A stretch of DNA of 64,000 bases from Aplysia californica (lineage: Eukaryota > Mollusca > Gastropoda > Aplysiida > Aplysiidae). The notes below the pieces were generated by a model. It worked only from the letters and a program-made list of their open reading frames with translations. It had not been told where the DNA came from and ran no database searches. Location: NCBI RefSeq assembly GCF_000002075.1, contig NW_004797304.1, forward strand, positions 913,328 to 977,327, read 5' to 3'. A program made the position numbers and the translations under genes. This document shows, piece by piece, positions 11,401 to 19,741 of the stretch. How positions within the stretch are numbered: position 1 is the stretch's first letter; every line of letters begins with the position of its first letter.

Positions 11401-13500
11401 ATCATAAATGCACGACTACTCCCCTATCAAAAGCGGCTTCACACGGAGACCGGCCATTTTCCCCTCACTCTCGACCTACAAATCCCCACATGACTATTCC
11501 GGGCCCGTTCATTGGTCCCTTGAAATAGGGCAAGGCGGGCGCGCGCATCCGGTTGTTTTTCTCTCTATTCCCCTGTAACATCGCAATGGGGGTATTCCGA
11601 GGCGAGGTTATCTCGTCTCGGGGTGTTCGCGTCTCAACGGGGAAAAAGAATTTTTAATTGTACGGCATGCTAGATTGAATTAACTTATCTTTTACGATTG
11701 GCATGGTCTAAAGTCATCATAAAAAGCTTTGCAATTATTTAGTCACGCTGCCGACATATATTCTTAAAGATCCCAAGTTGTGATACGATGCTATAAATAA
11801 AATGGACTCATCCCGACACCCCTTTTTCGCAAAATCGTAATATGTACACTAAAATTTTAATTATAACAAATAACTATGAAATGGGTAGTAAATCTGACTG
11901 CAGAAATGATTTCTGCACCCAAAAACACATCAGGTACCTAAGTTTCTCTCTAACACTCCGATTAGTTACCGAGATATCGTTGATTTTCTTACAGAATCTG
12001 CTACTGCGTGGTCCACTTTTTAGGAGTATTTTCCTATGTGGGTCATCCATATTTTGCCGACCTTAACAATCCCATAACTTTTTTCTTTATGAACCGATTC
12101 TTAAAATTCAAGAAGCATAATTCTTAGAATTGAAAATTCTTTCTCAGGTACCAAATAAAAAAGGGCTATTTTAAAGTTAAAATTTAAATTTTCATTGGCA
12201 TTGCTACTCAATCTATGAGTTTGGTGTTCTGTGAAATTTCCTTTCGCTATCTCCCCTGGTGTTGATTTTGTTTCAACATGACCTCTAGTCTTACTTGATC
12301 AAAAATCGAATCAAGTTTCTTTCTCTAGCGCTAGATCTAGCCATATGGACTGACAGCTTGGCGTTGGAAATCACAATGAAAGGGCTCTAGGCTAATTCGC
12401 CCGCTGTTTCCCCCACCCCACTAAACCCAGTGGTGCATTCTATCTGCTTGGGCACGCCACACATTCGCTCCATCCATAACATTGCTGTGACCTCTCCAGC
12501 CGATCACGTGATGCGTTTTGCTTGTCTGCACATGCCACACCCTGCCCACTCATTCGCTCCGGCCTTCATCGTTGACACACGAGGGCTCTCCCATTCTTTG
12601 TTTCTCCAACAAGTTTCTTCACTTGCTAAGTTTTACATAATTATGTATAATTGACCTATGCGCTGTGCACAGCAGCAGCAATAATAATATATCCGCTATA
12701 ACCGACTTGTAACATAGTCTGATTGCGCTATGCTGTAGCAGTATTTTATTTACAAAGAAAAAGAGGGGGGGAAAACGGGGTTTTAGAATAGTGCCTTTAT
12801 AACAGACTTCTCGTTTTTTCCGGACTCGGTATAAGTGAACTCCACTGTATTAGGCTAGGCTAAAATTATTATTTTTTAAAATAAATTTATGAAATATTTC
12901 ATTTTTCATGCTATCCAATCTTGACCTCAGCCTCAGTAGATTTAGGCCCCCAAGGCCCAAGGACTATGAAACCAATACAATAATGACATATAGATCTAGA
13001 CCTTTCTTTTTAATCAACCACCAGTACCAATCATGCGACTGTCTTACATAGACTCTAGAGGCATACTGAGTTGAAAGTTGAAATTGAAATAAATAGAGCC
13101 TGCCCCATTTCCAAAGGAAAAAAAACGGGATGGTCTCAACTTCATCAAGGAAGTCAGTAAAGCAGAGGGCAGAAATCGAAAGGTGGGAAATAATAAATAG
13201 AACGAAAAAAACCAAAATGATGTCAATCAATACTAAATAAATCACAGAAAAAAAAAATTTGATCAGAAATGTACTGCAAAGTCGCCATGATTGTTTACAT
13301 GCACAGCTGTTTACCTCAGGGTCCAGATAGAGGCTTGCGAAGGATCCTCCATCGAGACCAACGTCCACTTGGTCTGTAGATAATTTGTGAAGGAGAAATT
13401 CTCCCAAATGTTTCTGAATATAAACCTTAATAGATCTTTCAACCAGGTTGTTGAAAAACCCATTTCCAATGGCTTTAAAGGCTTTTTTAATTGACTGCAT
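3331..13500 (-). CDS. ATG2 autophagy lipid-transfer protein, N-terminal 264 residues (partial gene)
   Basis: Five minus-strand exons join in frame: 13,315-13,500, 6,807-6,972, 6,277-6,444, 5,008-5,095 and 3,331-3,514 (792 nt, 264 codons). All introns are GT-AG with consistent phases (0, 1, 1, 2, then 0). The protein opens with a chorein-type segment (HLGEFLLHKLSTDQ, residues 31-44), then LVEGYVDIVHLMIPWQQL and GLILTVR, the layout of human ATG2A/ATG2B (LVEGFV...VPW...GLQLTLQ). Exon 4 carries MTRIQVKLENVNIMVE, matching LRRIKVTFLDTVVRVE. ATG2 proteins are rod-like channels that move lipids from the ER to the growing phagophore; the N-terminal tip contacts the ER. The start at 13,500 has A at -3 and gives the expected N-terminal length. 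The remaining roughly 1,500 or more residues usual for the family lie left of the window. Other chorein proteins (VPS13, BLTP3) fit less well. Invertebrates commonly have one ATG2, so an A or B label is not justified. Confidence 0.86.
3780..3830. repeat. Poly-C / poly-A tract in ATG2 intron 4
   Basis: A run of C is followed by a run of A. ATG2 intron 4 (3,515-5,007) is otherwise unique-looking, apart from a SINE tail fragment near 4,775-4,842. Confidence 0.8.
4775..4842 (-). mobile_element. SINE family A tail fragment
   Basis: The plus strand reads TTTTACGGCGCTCGCAACTG followed by AAGGTCATATGAG, the 3' tail of SINE family A. The body and tRNA-like head are absent; the following 100 bases are purine-rich and different. 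Confidence 0.7.
5008..5095 (-). CDS. ATG2 exon 4
   Basis: This 88-nt exon starts in phase 1 and ends in phase 2. It encodes MTRIQVKLENVNIMVEK followed by SPGIQVDLTID, the conserved beta-strand pair that in human ATG2A reads RRIKVTFLDTVVRVEH and VAVEVRVQR. The donor is GTAAGTAGA and the acceptor TTTTGCAG. Confidence 0.85.
5142..5198 (-). pseudogene. Decayed or alternative copy of the ATG2 exon 5 end, with donor site
   Basis: Positions 5,142-5,198 align without gaps to 3,325-3,381 at about 46 of 57 bases by my count, including the splice donor GTAAGTTT. On the minus strand, in the exon 5 frame, it reads KPDLPQNMGQDLCSTA against KPDPPQTMDQDQYSAA. It lies between exons 3 and 4, out of order with exon 5. 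Upstream in this frame is TAA, immediately followed by G, so a possible acceptor (TTCTAAG) sits right at the edge of the open stretch. A partial exon duplication is the simplest explanation. Confidence 0.65.
5411..5886 (-). mobile_element. tRNA-derived SINE, family A
   Basis: The left end on the plus strand is the family tail (TTTTACGGCGCTCACAGCTG). The body runs to a tRNA-like head ending CACGAGAGAG near 5,886, followed by a poly-C run. It lies in ATG2 intron 3, antisense to nothing and parallel with the host gene. Confidence 0.75.
6277..6444 (-). CDS. ATG2 exon 3
   Basis: This 168-nt exon (phase 1 to phase 1) encodes DDGMDVKSMLDSMSASMVEE and ends TPYETVEFMSDFITS. The human counterpart ends with GLEMFAQTIETVLRR. 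It is a polar segment linking the chorein tip to the next beta strands and is less conserved than exons 1, 2 and 4. Confidence 0.82.
6807..6972 (-). CDS. ATG2 exon 2
   Basis: The 166-nt exon follows a long poly-pyrimidine acceptor (6,973-6,990) and ends at donor GTGAGT. It encodes TINSRLESINAPFTLVEGYV, then IPWQQLPSKSIIVEIDGLIL, the most recognisable ATG2 signature in the window (human ATG2A: EVLESMESPLELVEGFV, then VPWAALL). Confidence 0.88.
8121..8782. mobile_element. TTAA-type piggyBac-like element, degraded copy
   Basis: The interior aligns over about 500 bases with the element at 30,862-31,559 in the same orientation, for example the shared words GAATCAGATATTGATGAAAA and TTTCATTTCCCTTTCTAATT (here) or TTTCTCTTTCTAATTTG (there). 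The left end is TTAA at 8,121. The right end would be at 8,779-8,782, where TTCA replaces TTAA. An internal G run and a TA microsatellite (8,420-8,482) are additions. Both copies keep a short acidic coding-like stretch around ESDIDEN, possibly a remnant of a transposase N-terminus. Confidence 0.6.
8420..8482. repeat. G run followed by TA microsatellite
   Basis: About 15 G bases are followed by about 24 TA units. Slippage-prone tract; length is likely polymorphic and assembly-sensitive. Confidence 0.9.
9020..10405. repeat. Dispersed stem-loop repeat region in ATG2 intron 1
   Basis: Three copies of a small stem-loop occur at about 9,022-9,047, 9,899-9,925 and 10,366-10,402. The stem arms are ATTGCCA and TGGCAAT and the loop resembles GAGTGAAGC. 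The third copy is in inverted orientation and is preceded at 10,336 by another TGGCAATTGAC arm. Between the first two lies a G-rich repeat (9,110-9,200: GGGGGTCTGG, GGGGGATCAGGGGGC) and a TACGGA-rich stretch (9,725-9,875). No coding content was recognised. Confidence 0.55.
10406..10921. other. ATG2 intron 1, nothing recognised
   Basis: There are C-rich and short CTCGAG-palindromic stretches near 10,745-10,765. No gene or defined repeat boundary was seen. Confidence 0.5.
10922..12847. mobile_element. Pogo/Tigger-like non-autonomous DNA transposon
   Basis: The left end reads CAGTGGAATCCTGTTATAAC. The right end, reverse-complemented, reads CAGTGGAGTTCACTTATACC. The element is flanked by TA on both sides (10,920-10,921 and 12,848-12,849). 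CAGTGGAA termini with TA duplication are typical of the pogo/Tigger branch of Tc1/mariner. The 1.9 kb interior has no transposase frame. A GCCAATCG / CGATTGGC inverted pair inside (near 11,051 and 11,694) could mark a nested insertion. Confidence 0.75.
13315..13500 (-). CDS. ATG2 exon 1 (start codon exon)
   Basis: The only in-frame ATG is at 13,500-13,498, with A at -3. Sixty-two codons run to the donor (GAG then GTAAAC) in phase 0. Key segment: VYIQKHLGEFLLHKLSTDQ, the chorein-N-type helix and turn that caps the lipid channel and contacts the ER membrane in ATG2. The frame stays open upstream to about 13,563 without another ATG. Confidence 0.85.
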
Positions 13501-13516
13501 GGTCGTCTTTAGACTG

Positions 13517-13540
13517 TCAGCAAAACAATAACAACGCCAT
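13517..13540 (-). promoter_or_regulatory. Upstream ORF in the ATG2 leader
   Basis: A minus-strand ATG at 13,540 opens a 7-codon frame, MALLLFC, closed by TGA at 13,517, ending 16 bases before the main ATG. Its context (G at -3, G at +4) is strong. It also overlaps an AAATGGCG word resembling the YY1 site found at many animal start regions. It would act as a uORF only if transcription begins upstream of it. Confidence 0.45.
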
Positions 13541-13564
13541 TTCTCTGTCGTTCGTCGTTCCAAT

Positions 13565-15058
13565 ACTACAACTAGTGGTGGGCGGATTTGCTACTTGGTT
13601 TTGGGATTTGCTGGTACTTAGTGTGAGTGAGACTACCCAAAACCTGGAACCCCAAATCCCAAATCTTTGAAAAGTACGAAACAAAACAAAGTTTTGAAAT
13701 ATATGCTGGCTTAATTTCTAAACTGAAATATCTCAAAATAATATTCAAATACTACAAAACCTTGTATGCGATAAGTAAACTAGTCCTTCAAAAAATGTAC
13801 CAGTAAATCGACTAAAAATTGATCACACGGACTTGTTTCCCCTCCTTATTCATTGGAATAAGCTGGAATCATCAACTTACGACGCAAGGAAGAGTCCATT
13901 GTACTTTATAAAGGGGGGACACTCCTACTCACTTGGCTGGTAACTGGTAACTGGTACTGGGATTTGGGATTTGCTCTGCGCACCCACTACTTGCTCCAGA
14001 GCAGTTACCCAGGCCTAGGCCTTGTCGCCTCTCACTCTCCCACTACCACTACCAACTACCAGTACGAAAGCAAATCCTAAATCTACGGCTGGGGCGCTTG
14101 TGACGACAGGCTTATGACGTGAGGGGTGGGAGTGGTGTTGTTTGTATCGCTTTCGCTTGGGCTGGTGGGGAAACTAGATCTAGACTCTTGATCTAGATCT
14201 AGGCCTAGGCCTAATTGGATGAAGAAAGGGTGTTTAAAAAGTTTGAAAGCAGCTGTCTAATGTCTAGATATCTAAACACATGTGTTTGTCTATGCCCTGC
14301 ACTGTGGTATCATGCCAGTGCCTCGCTTCTCTTCGTTATTGTTCTTCTTGTCGTGTGGGACTAGATCATTGTTCTTAACAAAAACACACGTTTAGGATTA
14401 GGAATATTTTAAATTGTTTCTTAGCTTTTGATCTTTGAAAAAAACAATTAAACCAACATATTAAAGCTGGGACCACGACCCCCCCCCCCCCCCCCCCCCC
14501 CCATTTCCTCCAAAACATAGATCTACATCATTTTAAAAAGCACCCGCCTAAATCTCTTCACGCGACTATACTAATTCAAATAACAACGAATTTATTAGAT
14601 CTAGATCTAGATCTAGATCTAGATATGTACAACATAACCTAGCCCAGGGCCCAGAGCCCAGGCACCCCCCCCCCCCCCCCCCCCGTGAACCAGTCATCAA
14701 GTTGTGATAGGCCAATTAATTCCAAAACCCGCACTGTTGTAGGCCTAGGCAAGTTCTAATGTCGCACATCCGCCCGCACAGTGCACAGTCGCGCAGCGCG
14801 CAACGGGATTTCGTCTGCTAGGCCTAGGCCTACTGGTACTGGTAACTGGTAACTGGTAGTGGTACTGGATTTGCTCTGCTACTTGGTTTTGCTCCTGCTA
14901 CTCAACGCAGAGCAGCGGACTCAAGAAGGGGAGTATACTCTCTACTCATGAGTCCCAGGATTTGGGTTTGGTACTGGGATTTGGGAGTATCTACTGGATT
15001 TGGTACTGGGATTTGCTGTTACTCATTTCCGGCAAATTTGCCCACCACTAACTACAAC
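13565..15058. mobile_element. hAT-like non-autonomous element with perfect 8-bp target duplication
   Basis: The element (13,573-15,050) starts TAGTGGTGGGCGGATTTGC. Its right end, reverse-complemented, is TAGTGGTGGGCAAATTTGC, 17 of 19 matching. It is flanked on both sides by ACTACAAC (13,565-13,572 and 15,051-15,058). Eight-base duplications and TAGTGG-type ends fit the hAT superfamily. No transposase is encoded. The interior has repeated CTGGTAACTGGTA words near both ends, C runs (14,480 and 14,666) and a TAGATC tandem array near 14,598-14,624. The left end is only 73 bases upstream of the ATG2 start codon. Confidence 0.88.
14598..14624. repeat. TAGATC hexamer tandem array
   Basis: About four and a half copies of TAGATC in tandem. 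The same word recurs as short clusters through the window (for example 14,170, 17,230 and 18,197), so it appears to be a genome-wide simple motif. Confidence 0.8.
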
Positions 15059-15657
15059 TGGACTTGCTCAGCTTGTCCAAGGGAAGTCATTCCCACCACT
15101 GACTGTGAACCAATGAAACGCGAGTAAAACATGCTTAGTCTTTGCGTGTGTCCCAGAAATAGACACAGCCTTTGTTATTGTTGTGGGCATGGATTTCCAT
15201 TGCGTTCACGCGAAAGTCATAATTTTCTGTTTATTGTTTCAAATACGGCACTTTGCTTGATCTGTCAACGAAGAGCATAATATTATAACACTTGCGTTTT
15301 TAGGGAGTTCTCATATTTATTTATTTTTTTAAGGCAAAGCTATAATATGCACTGGAAAATAACATTCCTCCTTCGGACGCTTCGTCTGTAGCCGCTAGCA
15401 ATTTTGTAGACGCGTTTTCGGTACGATAACACCCTGGAAGTTTTCTGTTGCTCAATATTGCGTGCAGAAAGTCTCGGAAAGCGTTTTTCGAAATTCGGCG
15501 GGGACAAGCAGAGGGTAGAAAGAGATTACATTGTCCTCCATGGCTGAAGCTTTTTAGGTCCGTTTTCAACCCTGCCGCAAAAGCTTTGAGCTCTTATTAC
15601 ATGCAAGTCAACTACAATATATACATTTCTTTTTAAGAGGACGACACCCTCCCTCCT
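15059..15657. other. Intergenic, possible ATG2 promoter side
   Basis: A CCAAT-type word lies near 15,109 and the region is less AT-rich than its surroundings. Open frames of 60-80 codons on both strands have no recognisable domain. If the hAT element is intronic or lies in the leader, an ATG2 transcription start could be here, but no exon boundary could be established. Confidence 0.3.
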
Positions 15658-15718
<61 letters not shown>

Positions 15719-15728
15719 CACACACACA
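15658..15728. repeat. CA microsatellite
   Basis: About 35 CA units, nearly pure, broken by a single CG near the right end. Confidence 0.95.
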
Positions 15729-15826
15729 GATAGACTTTCGGCTCTGATAGCCTATATGTGTATGTACACGATGCAAGATAAATATATATATATATGGTAT
15801 ATATAAGACACTTATTAATTTATACA

Positions 15827-16229
15827 GGGGGCTCTCGAGTGGTCTAAGGGATATGGTGTTCGCCTCTCTTTCTCATATAATATAGGTCCCAGGTTCGGAC
15901 TTACTAAAAGCGACGGAAATGTTTCCTTCCTAAAATTTCTTAACCGATCCTTTCCTCCTGCTCTCTAACCATGCCCTTGATCGCCTTCTTTATTTCGTCT
16001 CCACTTTCTCGGTTATAAGAGTGGAAAATCTCGGTGGTCTCGTGTGAAAGTTGCACACATAAAATTTAACATAAGATCCATTGGTGGTCCTAAAATCGAT
16101 TAGAATTAGAGTAGATTCGGCTGCCACCAGGGCAAAATTAAACATTCCTCCTACCAAACTGAAAATGTAGGATGTGTCCCGCGCGCTCGTTATGACATCG
16201 GTTGTGAACGTCGTAAAACACCTACCAAA
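15827..16229 (+). mobile_element. tRNA-derived SINE, family A
   Basis: The head GGGGGCTCTCGAGTGGTCTA and a B-box-like AGGTTCGGAC (15,892-15,901) are followed by the family body. It ends at GTCGTAAAACACCTACC. Diverged from the 42,166 copy; no clear flanking duplication. Confidence 0.7.
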
Positions 16230-16405
16230 ATAAAAACAAAACAATATATTAAATATTTTTTTGGAAAGGATAATGCAACAGAATCGTCCCTTGCCGTTGG
16301 GTAGGTGGGGCTACATAACAGTCGAGGAACCGCGCCAGCCTCATGCTCGTCCCACGGGTGACGGTATAAATTAAGAGTTTTGACTATTTATATAACACAC
16401 AAACA

Positions 16406-16406
<1 letters not shown>

Positions 16407-16438
<32 letters not shown>

Positions 16439-16538
16439 NNNNNNNNNNNNNNNNNNNNNNNNNNNNNNNNNNNNNNNNNNNNNNNNNNNNNNNNNNNNNN
16501 NNNNNNNNNNNNNNNNNNNNNNNNNNNNNNNNNNNNNN
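16407..16538. repeat. CA microsatellite running into a 100-base assembly gap
   Basis: CA units run to 16,438, followed by exactly 100 N (16,439-16,538), the conventional placeholder for a gap of unknown size. The true length and any sequence beyond the CA tract are unknown. Confidence 0.95.
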
Positions 16539-16820
16539 GAAGCACATTGTGATAATAGAATGCCAAATTGTCAACTCTGTGTTTGGGTGAGAGCTATTTA
16601 TAGAATCCCAAAGTCTTTTCTTTTGAGAAATAAAACATCATCAGCTCTGTAATATTAGTAATATTGTTCTATTTCTTGTTCGAAATTATTTGCTTCAAAT
16701 TCAATTTTTTTTCGATTTTTTATTAACTGTTGAAAGAATATCTTACACAAAACTCTTACGTTGATAGGTAAGATCATCTTTACACTGAAAAATCTGGTTA
16801 CTTTGTTTTGAACATCTACG

Positions 16821-16850
16821 ATAAACATGGCGGCGCCCCAAGTGTACTGA
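16821..16850 (+). promoter_or_regulatory. Candidate YY1-like ATGGCGGC site with short ORF, possible DCAF1 leader
   Basis: AAACATGGCGGCGCC at 16,823 matches the YY1-type motif that commonly sits just downstream of animal transcription starts. The ATG at 16,827 opens a short frame MAAPQVY ending at TGA (16,848-16,850). A good donor-like word (TAG then GTAAGATC) lies just before it at 16,766. DCAF1 needs at least one upstream non-coding exon; this is one candidate and is unproven. Confidence 0.3.
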
Positions 16851-17828
16851 AGTGGTGAAATCGTACATGTTTAAAGACAGGGTTTTGCTTCCACGACGGA
16901 TATTTCTTACTGTTTTGAATATTATTGCATCTTAGTAGGTATTTCATCGATTGGTTTTGGAGAGATTCTAATCAGAGTATGTTGCACGGTAAAATATCTC
17001 GACAAAGTTATGGTTCTAGATTCTAGTTTCACTTTCCTGAGCCTGTGACTTGTTTTTCATTTTGGATTTCGCACATGTCTTGTTAATTACTATTTTAATC
17101 ACATGCTTTGTCAGCCTTTTAGTTGTTTTAGAGCTGCTTTTTCTCTGAAAAATATAATTGTGGTGTTTGTTTGTCTTTTAGTTTTAGAAAGTAAGTTTTA
17201 ATCTTGGTATCATAATTTATGAGCAAAATATAGATCTAGATCTAGATATCTAGATTCTAGACTCAAGCCTAGTTTTGAGTTTTGATTTGGCAGGTTAGTA
17301 TCATTTGTATGGCATGGTCATGAAATAATGTGCAGGCAGTAGAATTTATTATAATATTGATGTTCCTCGTAGATGCAGCAGATATTTTTTTTTCTGTATG
17401 TCGTGTTTTGTTGTTGGTAACGTTGGTGACTGTAATCTTATGTCTTGTGTTACTGGTGATAGAGTAAGGGTCTTATAATTATAAGGCCAGTGTGGAAGTT
17501 CTCAGCTGGCTCTTTTCTGAAGGGCCACCTCTATTCTCACCCGGAGTGAGAATAGTGCAAGCGAGTCTTGTGGCTATTCTCACCCGGTGCGCGTTCACCA
17601 AATTTTGCGTTCGCCCTAAACCACAGAATTCTACACTGTGATAACAGAAAAATTGTAGAATTCTGTGCCGTGAACAAACGTTCCATTACAACTGTAGCCT
17701 ACTAAAAGCGTACAATTTTGTCTGTGGGCAGTGGAGAGAAAGAGAGAGAGGAGTAGCGCGAGAATTTCCGGGCAACACAAAATGGCGACCCGCGTAGTTC
17801 GGCTCGATTCGAAAAGTTAAATGGCCGG

Positions 17829-17961
17829 CACTATTTCTCCGAACGTTCGGGAAAATAAAGCTGGGCACTATTTCTCCGAACGTTCGGGAAAATAAAGCTG
17901 GGCACTATTTCTCCGAACATTCAGGAAAATAAAGCTGGGCACTATTTCTCCGAACACTCTG
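17829..17961. repeat. 37-bp tandem repeat with GAACGTTC palindrome core
   Basis: Copies begin at 17,829, 17,866, 17,903 and 17,940 (the last partial), spaced exactly 37 bases. Each starts CACTATTTCTCCGAAC and the first two contain the palindrome CCGAACGTTCGG; later copies carry substitutions in it. The GAAnnTTC core is also the minimal heat-shock-factor half-site pair, although spacing of further TTC words does not fit a full heat-shock element. Confidence 0.9.
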
Positions 17962-18561
17962 AAATATCATCCTTTCCCCCAAATTTCGGATATTATATAG
18001 ATCTATAATTATAGTATGGGCCTACCAAAGATTGTTCGTATACAATATGGTTCAATCGGTCCAAAAAATGTCCGCCGTAAATATTTATATAAAGAAATGC
18101 TACAATTCCAAACAGTTTTTCGCTATAGATATGACGTGTTGCCTATGAAAGGTGCTGCTTTTAAACGTAATGTGTTGTGTTCACTCGTGTGCTGTCTAGA
18201 TCTAGATCTACGGAGGGTTATTGATAACGACACATAGAACTGGCATCTGCGTTTGTCACTGCTGCGACCAATGTACTGACACTGGCAAGCCCCTTTATGT
18301 GTGTGATTCCATAATTTACATCTAATATCCTGTACTTTTTTTTAAATTACACGCACATTTAGGGTTAAAACTGCCAATCTTCTTCGGACAGGTGGACACA
18401 CGCCCTTATTTGTTAATGTTTGTTGTTGTTTATGGGCTGTTCTAATTTTGATTTCTTTCTGTTGTGAAACCTTTCTTTTTCACGTTTTTACACTCATCTA
18501 AAAATCTCATCTAGACTAGCTGTTGAAAATTGAAATAGATATAGACCCAAAAATTTGCTCC

Positions 18562-18598
<37 letters not shown>

Positions 18599-19289
18599 GT
18601 TTGAGTGTGTCTGTGTGTGGTAGTAAGTGGAGAGTGAGGAGTGTGTGTGTGTGTGTGTTTGTTTGTTTTTCGGGCTTTATTTCAGCCTTTATTCAGTAAC
18701 AGTTCAAAGTATACAAAAATAGAAACACAGGATCCATTCACTCCAGGACTCATGAGTCATTCTTCTCTTTCAGTTTCACTCTTTCATTCAATTCCCGTGT
18801 TCTCTCCCGCGGCTCATCCCCGTCCGCATGACTTTCATACCCCACCCCATCCCTCCAGGCACACACAAAGAAAATCTCACTTGTTCCCTGCGAACCATGG
18901 ACAATAATATAGGCAAAACACCGCCTGAGCTGCATTCCTTTTGTTCGTGAGCTGTGGACCAGGCCAGGGGTGGTCAGTGTCGTCGTCTTGTAGTTGCTGT
19001 CGCCTGTGGATACACTCGCACATTCTTCCTTTCACCCGCTCTTTCACTCACACTGTCTCTCCATCCACAGTTCAGCTCGTCATACGTTCAAAAGTTGCCC
19101 ACTAGTTATGTTTAGTTAGTGTGTGTACATGTGCATGATGGTGGTGGGTGTGTGGTGGGTGTTACTGAAGGTTGTCTGTAGGCGGGCTTGCCATGCGGTA
19201 CGTGTTCCTTCCCAGACCAGAGGCAGAATGAAAGTTGGCGCCGAACTCTCGCAATAAATAGGCAAAAAATCACGAGACCGGAAGCCGAA

Positions 19290-19344
19290 AACCGTTCGGA
19301 GAAATAAAGACCGGCACTATTTCTCCGAACGTTCGGAGAAATAG
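19290..19344. repeat. Perfect 28-bp palindrome around CCGAACGTTCGG
   Basis: Positions 19,317-19,344 form a perfect palindrome: CTATTTCT, the core CCGAACGTTCGG, then AGAAATAG. Just to the left (19,290-19,312) is a partial inverted copy containing CCGTTCGGAGAAATAAAG. It is the same motif as the 37-bp array at 17,829, 1.4 kb away. Confidence 0.9.
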
Positions 19345-19741
19345 TCACTTTGAAGTTAAATAGCCGTAGCATCTTTATAGACAACCAAATTAATTTACTT
19401 TTGTGTTTTAACATCATTTTTTTACTTTGTTTTGGTCAATTTGTTCGTCCACACCGATAGACAGTATTCAGAAAGAGACAGAGAGAGAGAGAGAAGAGGG
19501 GAGGAGTTGATCTTGCGAGAACTTCCGGGCGGGTGAGAATAGCCACTTTCTTTCTGAAGGGCTCTTTGGCCTTTGGCTTGGAAATTGCCTTCCCGTTTGT
19601 TTACATAAGAAACAGAAGTGATTGCTAAGGTAAGGACAGAAGTGGCCATGTAGGCTAAGTGAACCCTACCACATTAGCCAGTAATATTTTTCTGCCTTTT
19701 TTGTATTAAAAATTTATTTTTGCCAGATTGAACTTCGATGA

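Larger units (their letters stand above)
17516..19566. mobile_element. Putative inverted-repeat element with palindrome arrays
   Basis: The word GTGGCTATTCTCACCCG at 17,569 recurs inverted as CGGGTGAGAATAGCCAC ending at 19,548. The direct word TTTCTGAAGGGC flanks both sides (about 17,516 and 19,555). A hairpin CTATTCTCAC/GTGAGAATAG (17,531-17,555) sits at the left edge. Two stretches in the same orientation (17,735-17,775 and 19,472-19,530) share AGAGAGAGAG followed by GCGAGAA and TTCCGGGC. I cannot assign a superfamily; no coding region is seen. The interior includes GT microsatellites near 18,563 and 18,641. Confidence 0.45.

Noticed and set aside
12964-13314. Reading ATG2 exon 1 on through to a 199-residue protein
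   Set aside because: The conserved protein ends at the donor after LYLDPE; downstream sequence is hydrophobic noise and exon 2 joins in frame.
17829-17961. CRISPR-like array
   Set aside because: Units are contiguous 37-bp tandem repeats without unique spacers, in eukaryotic DNA.
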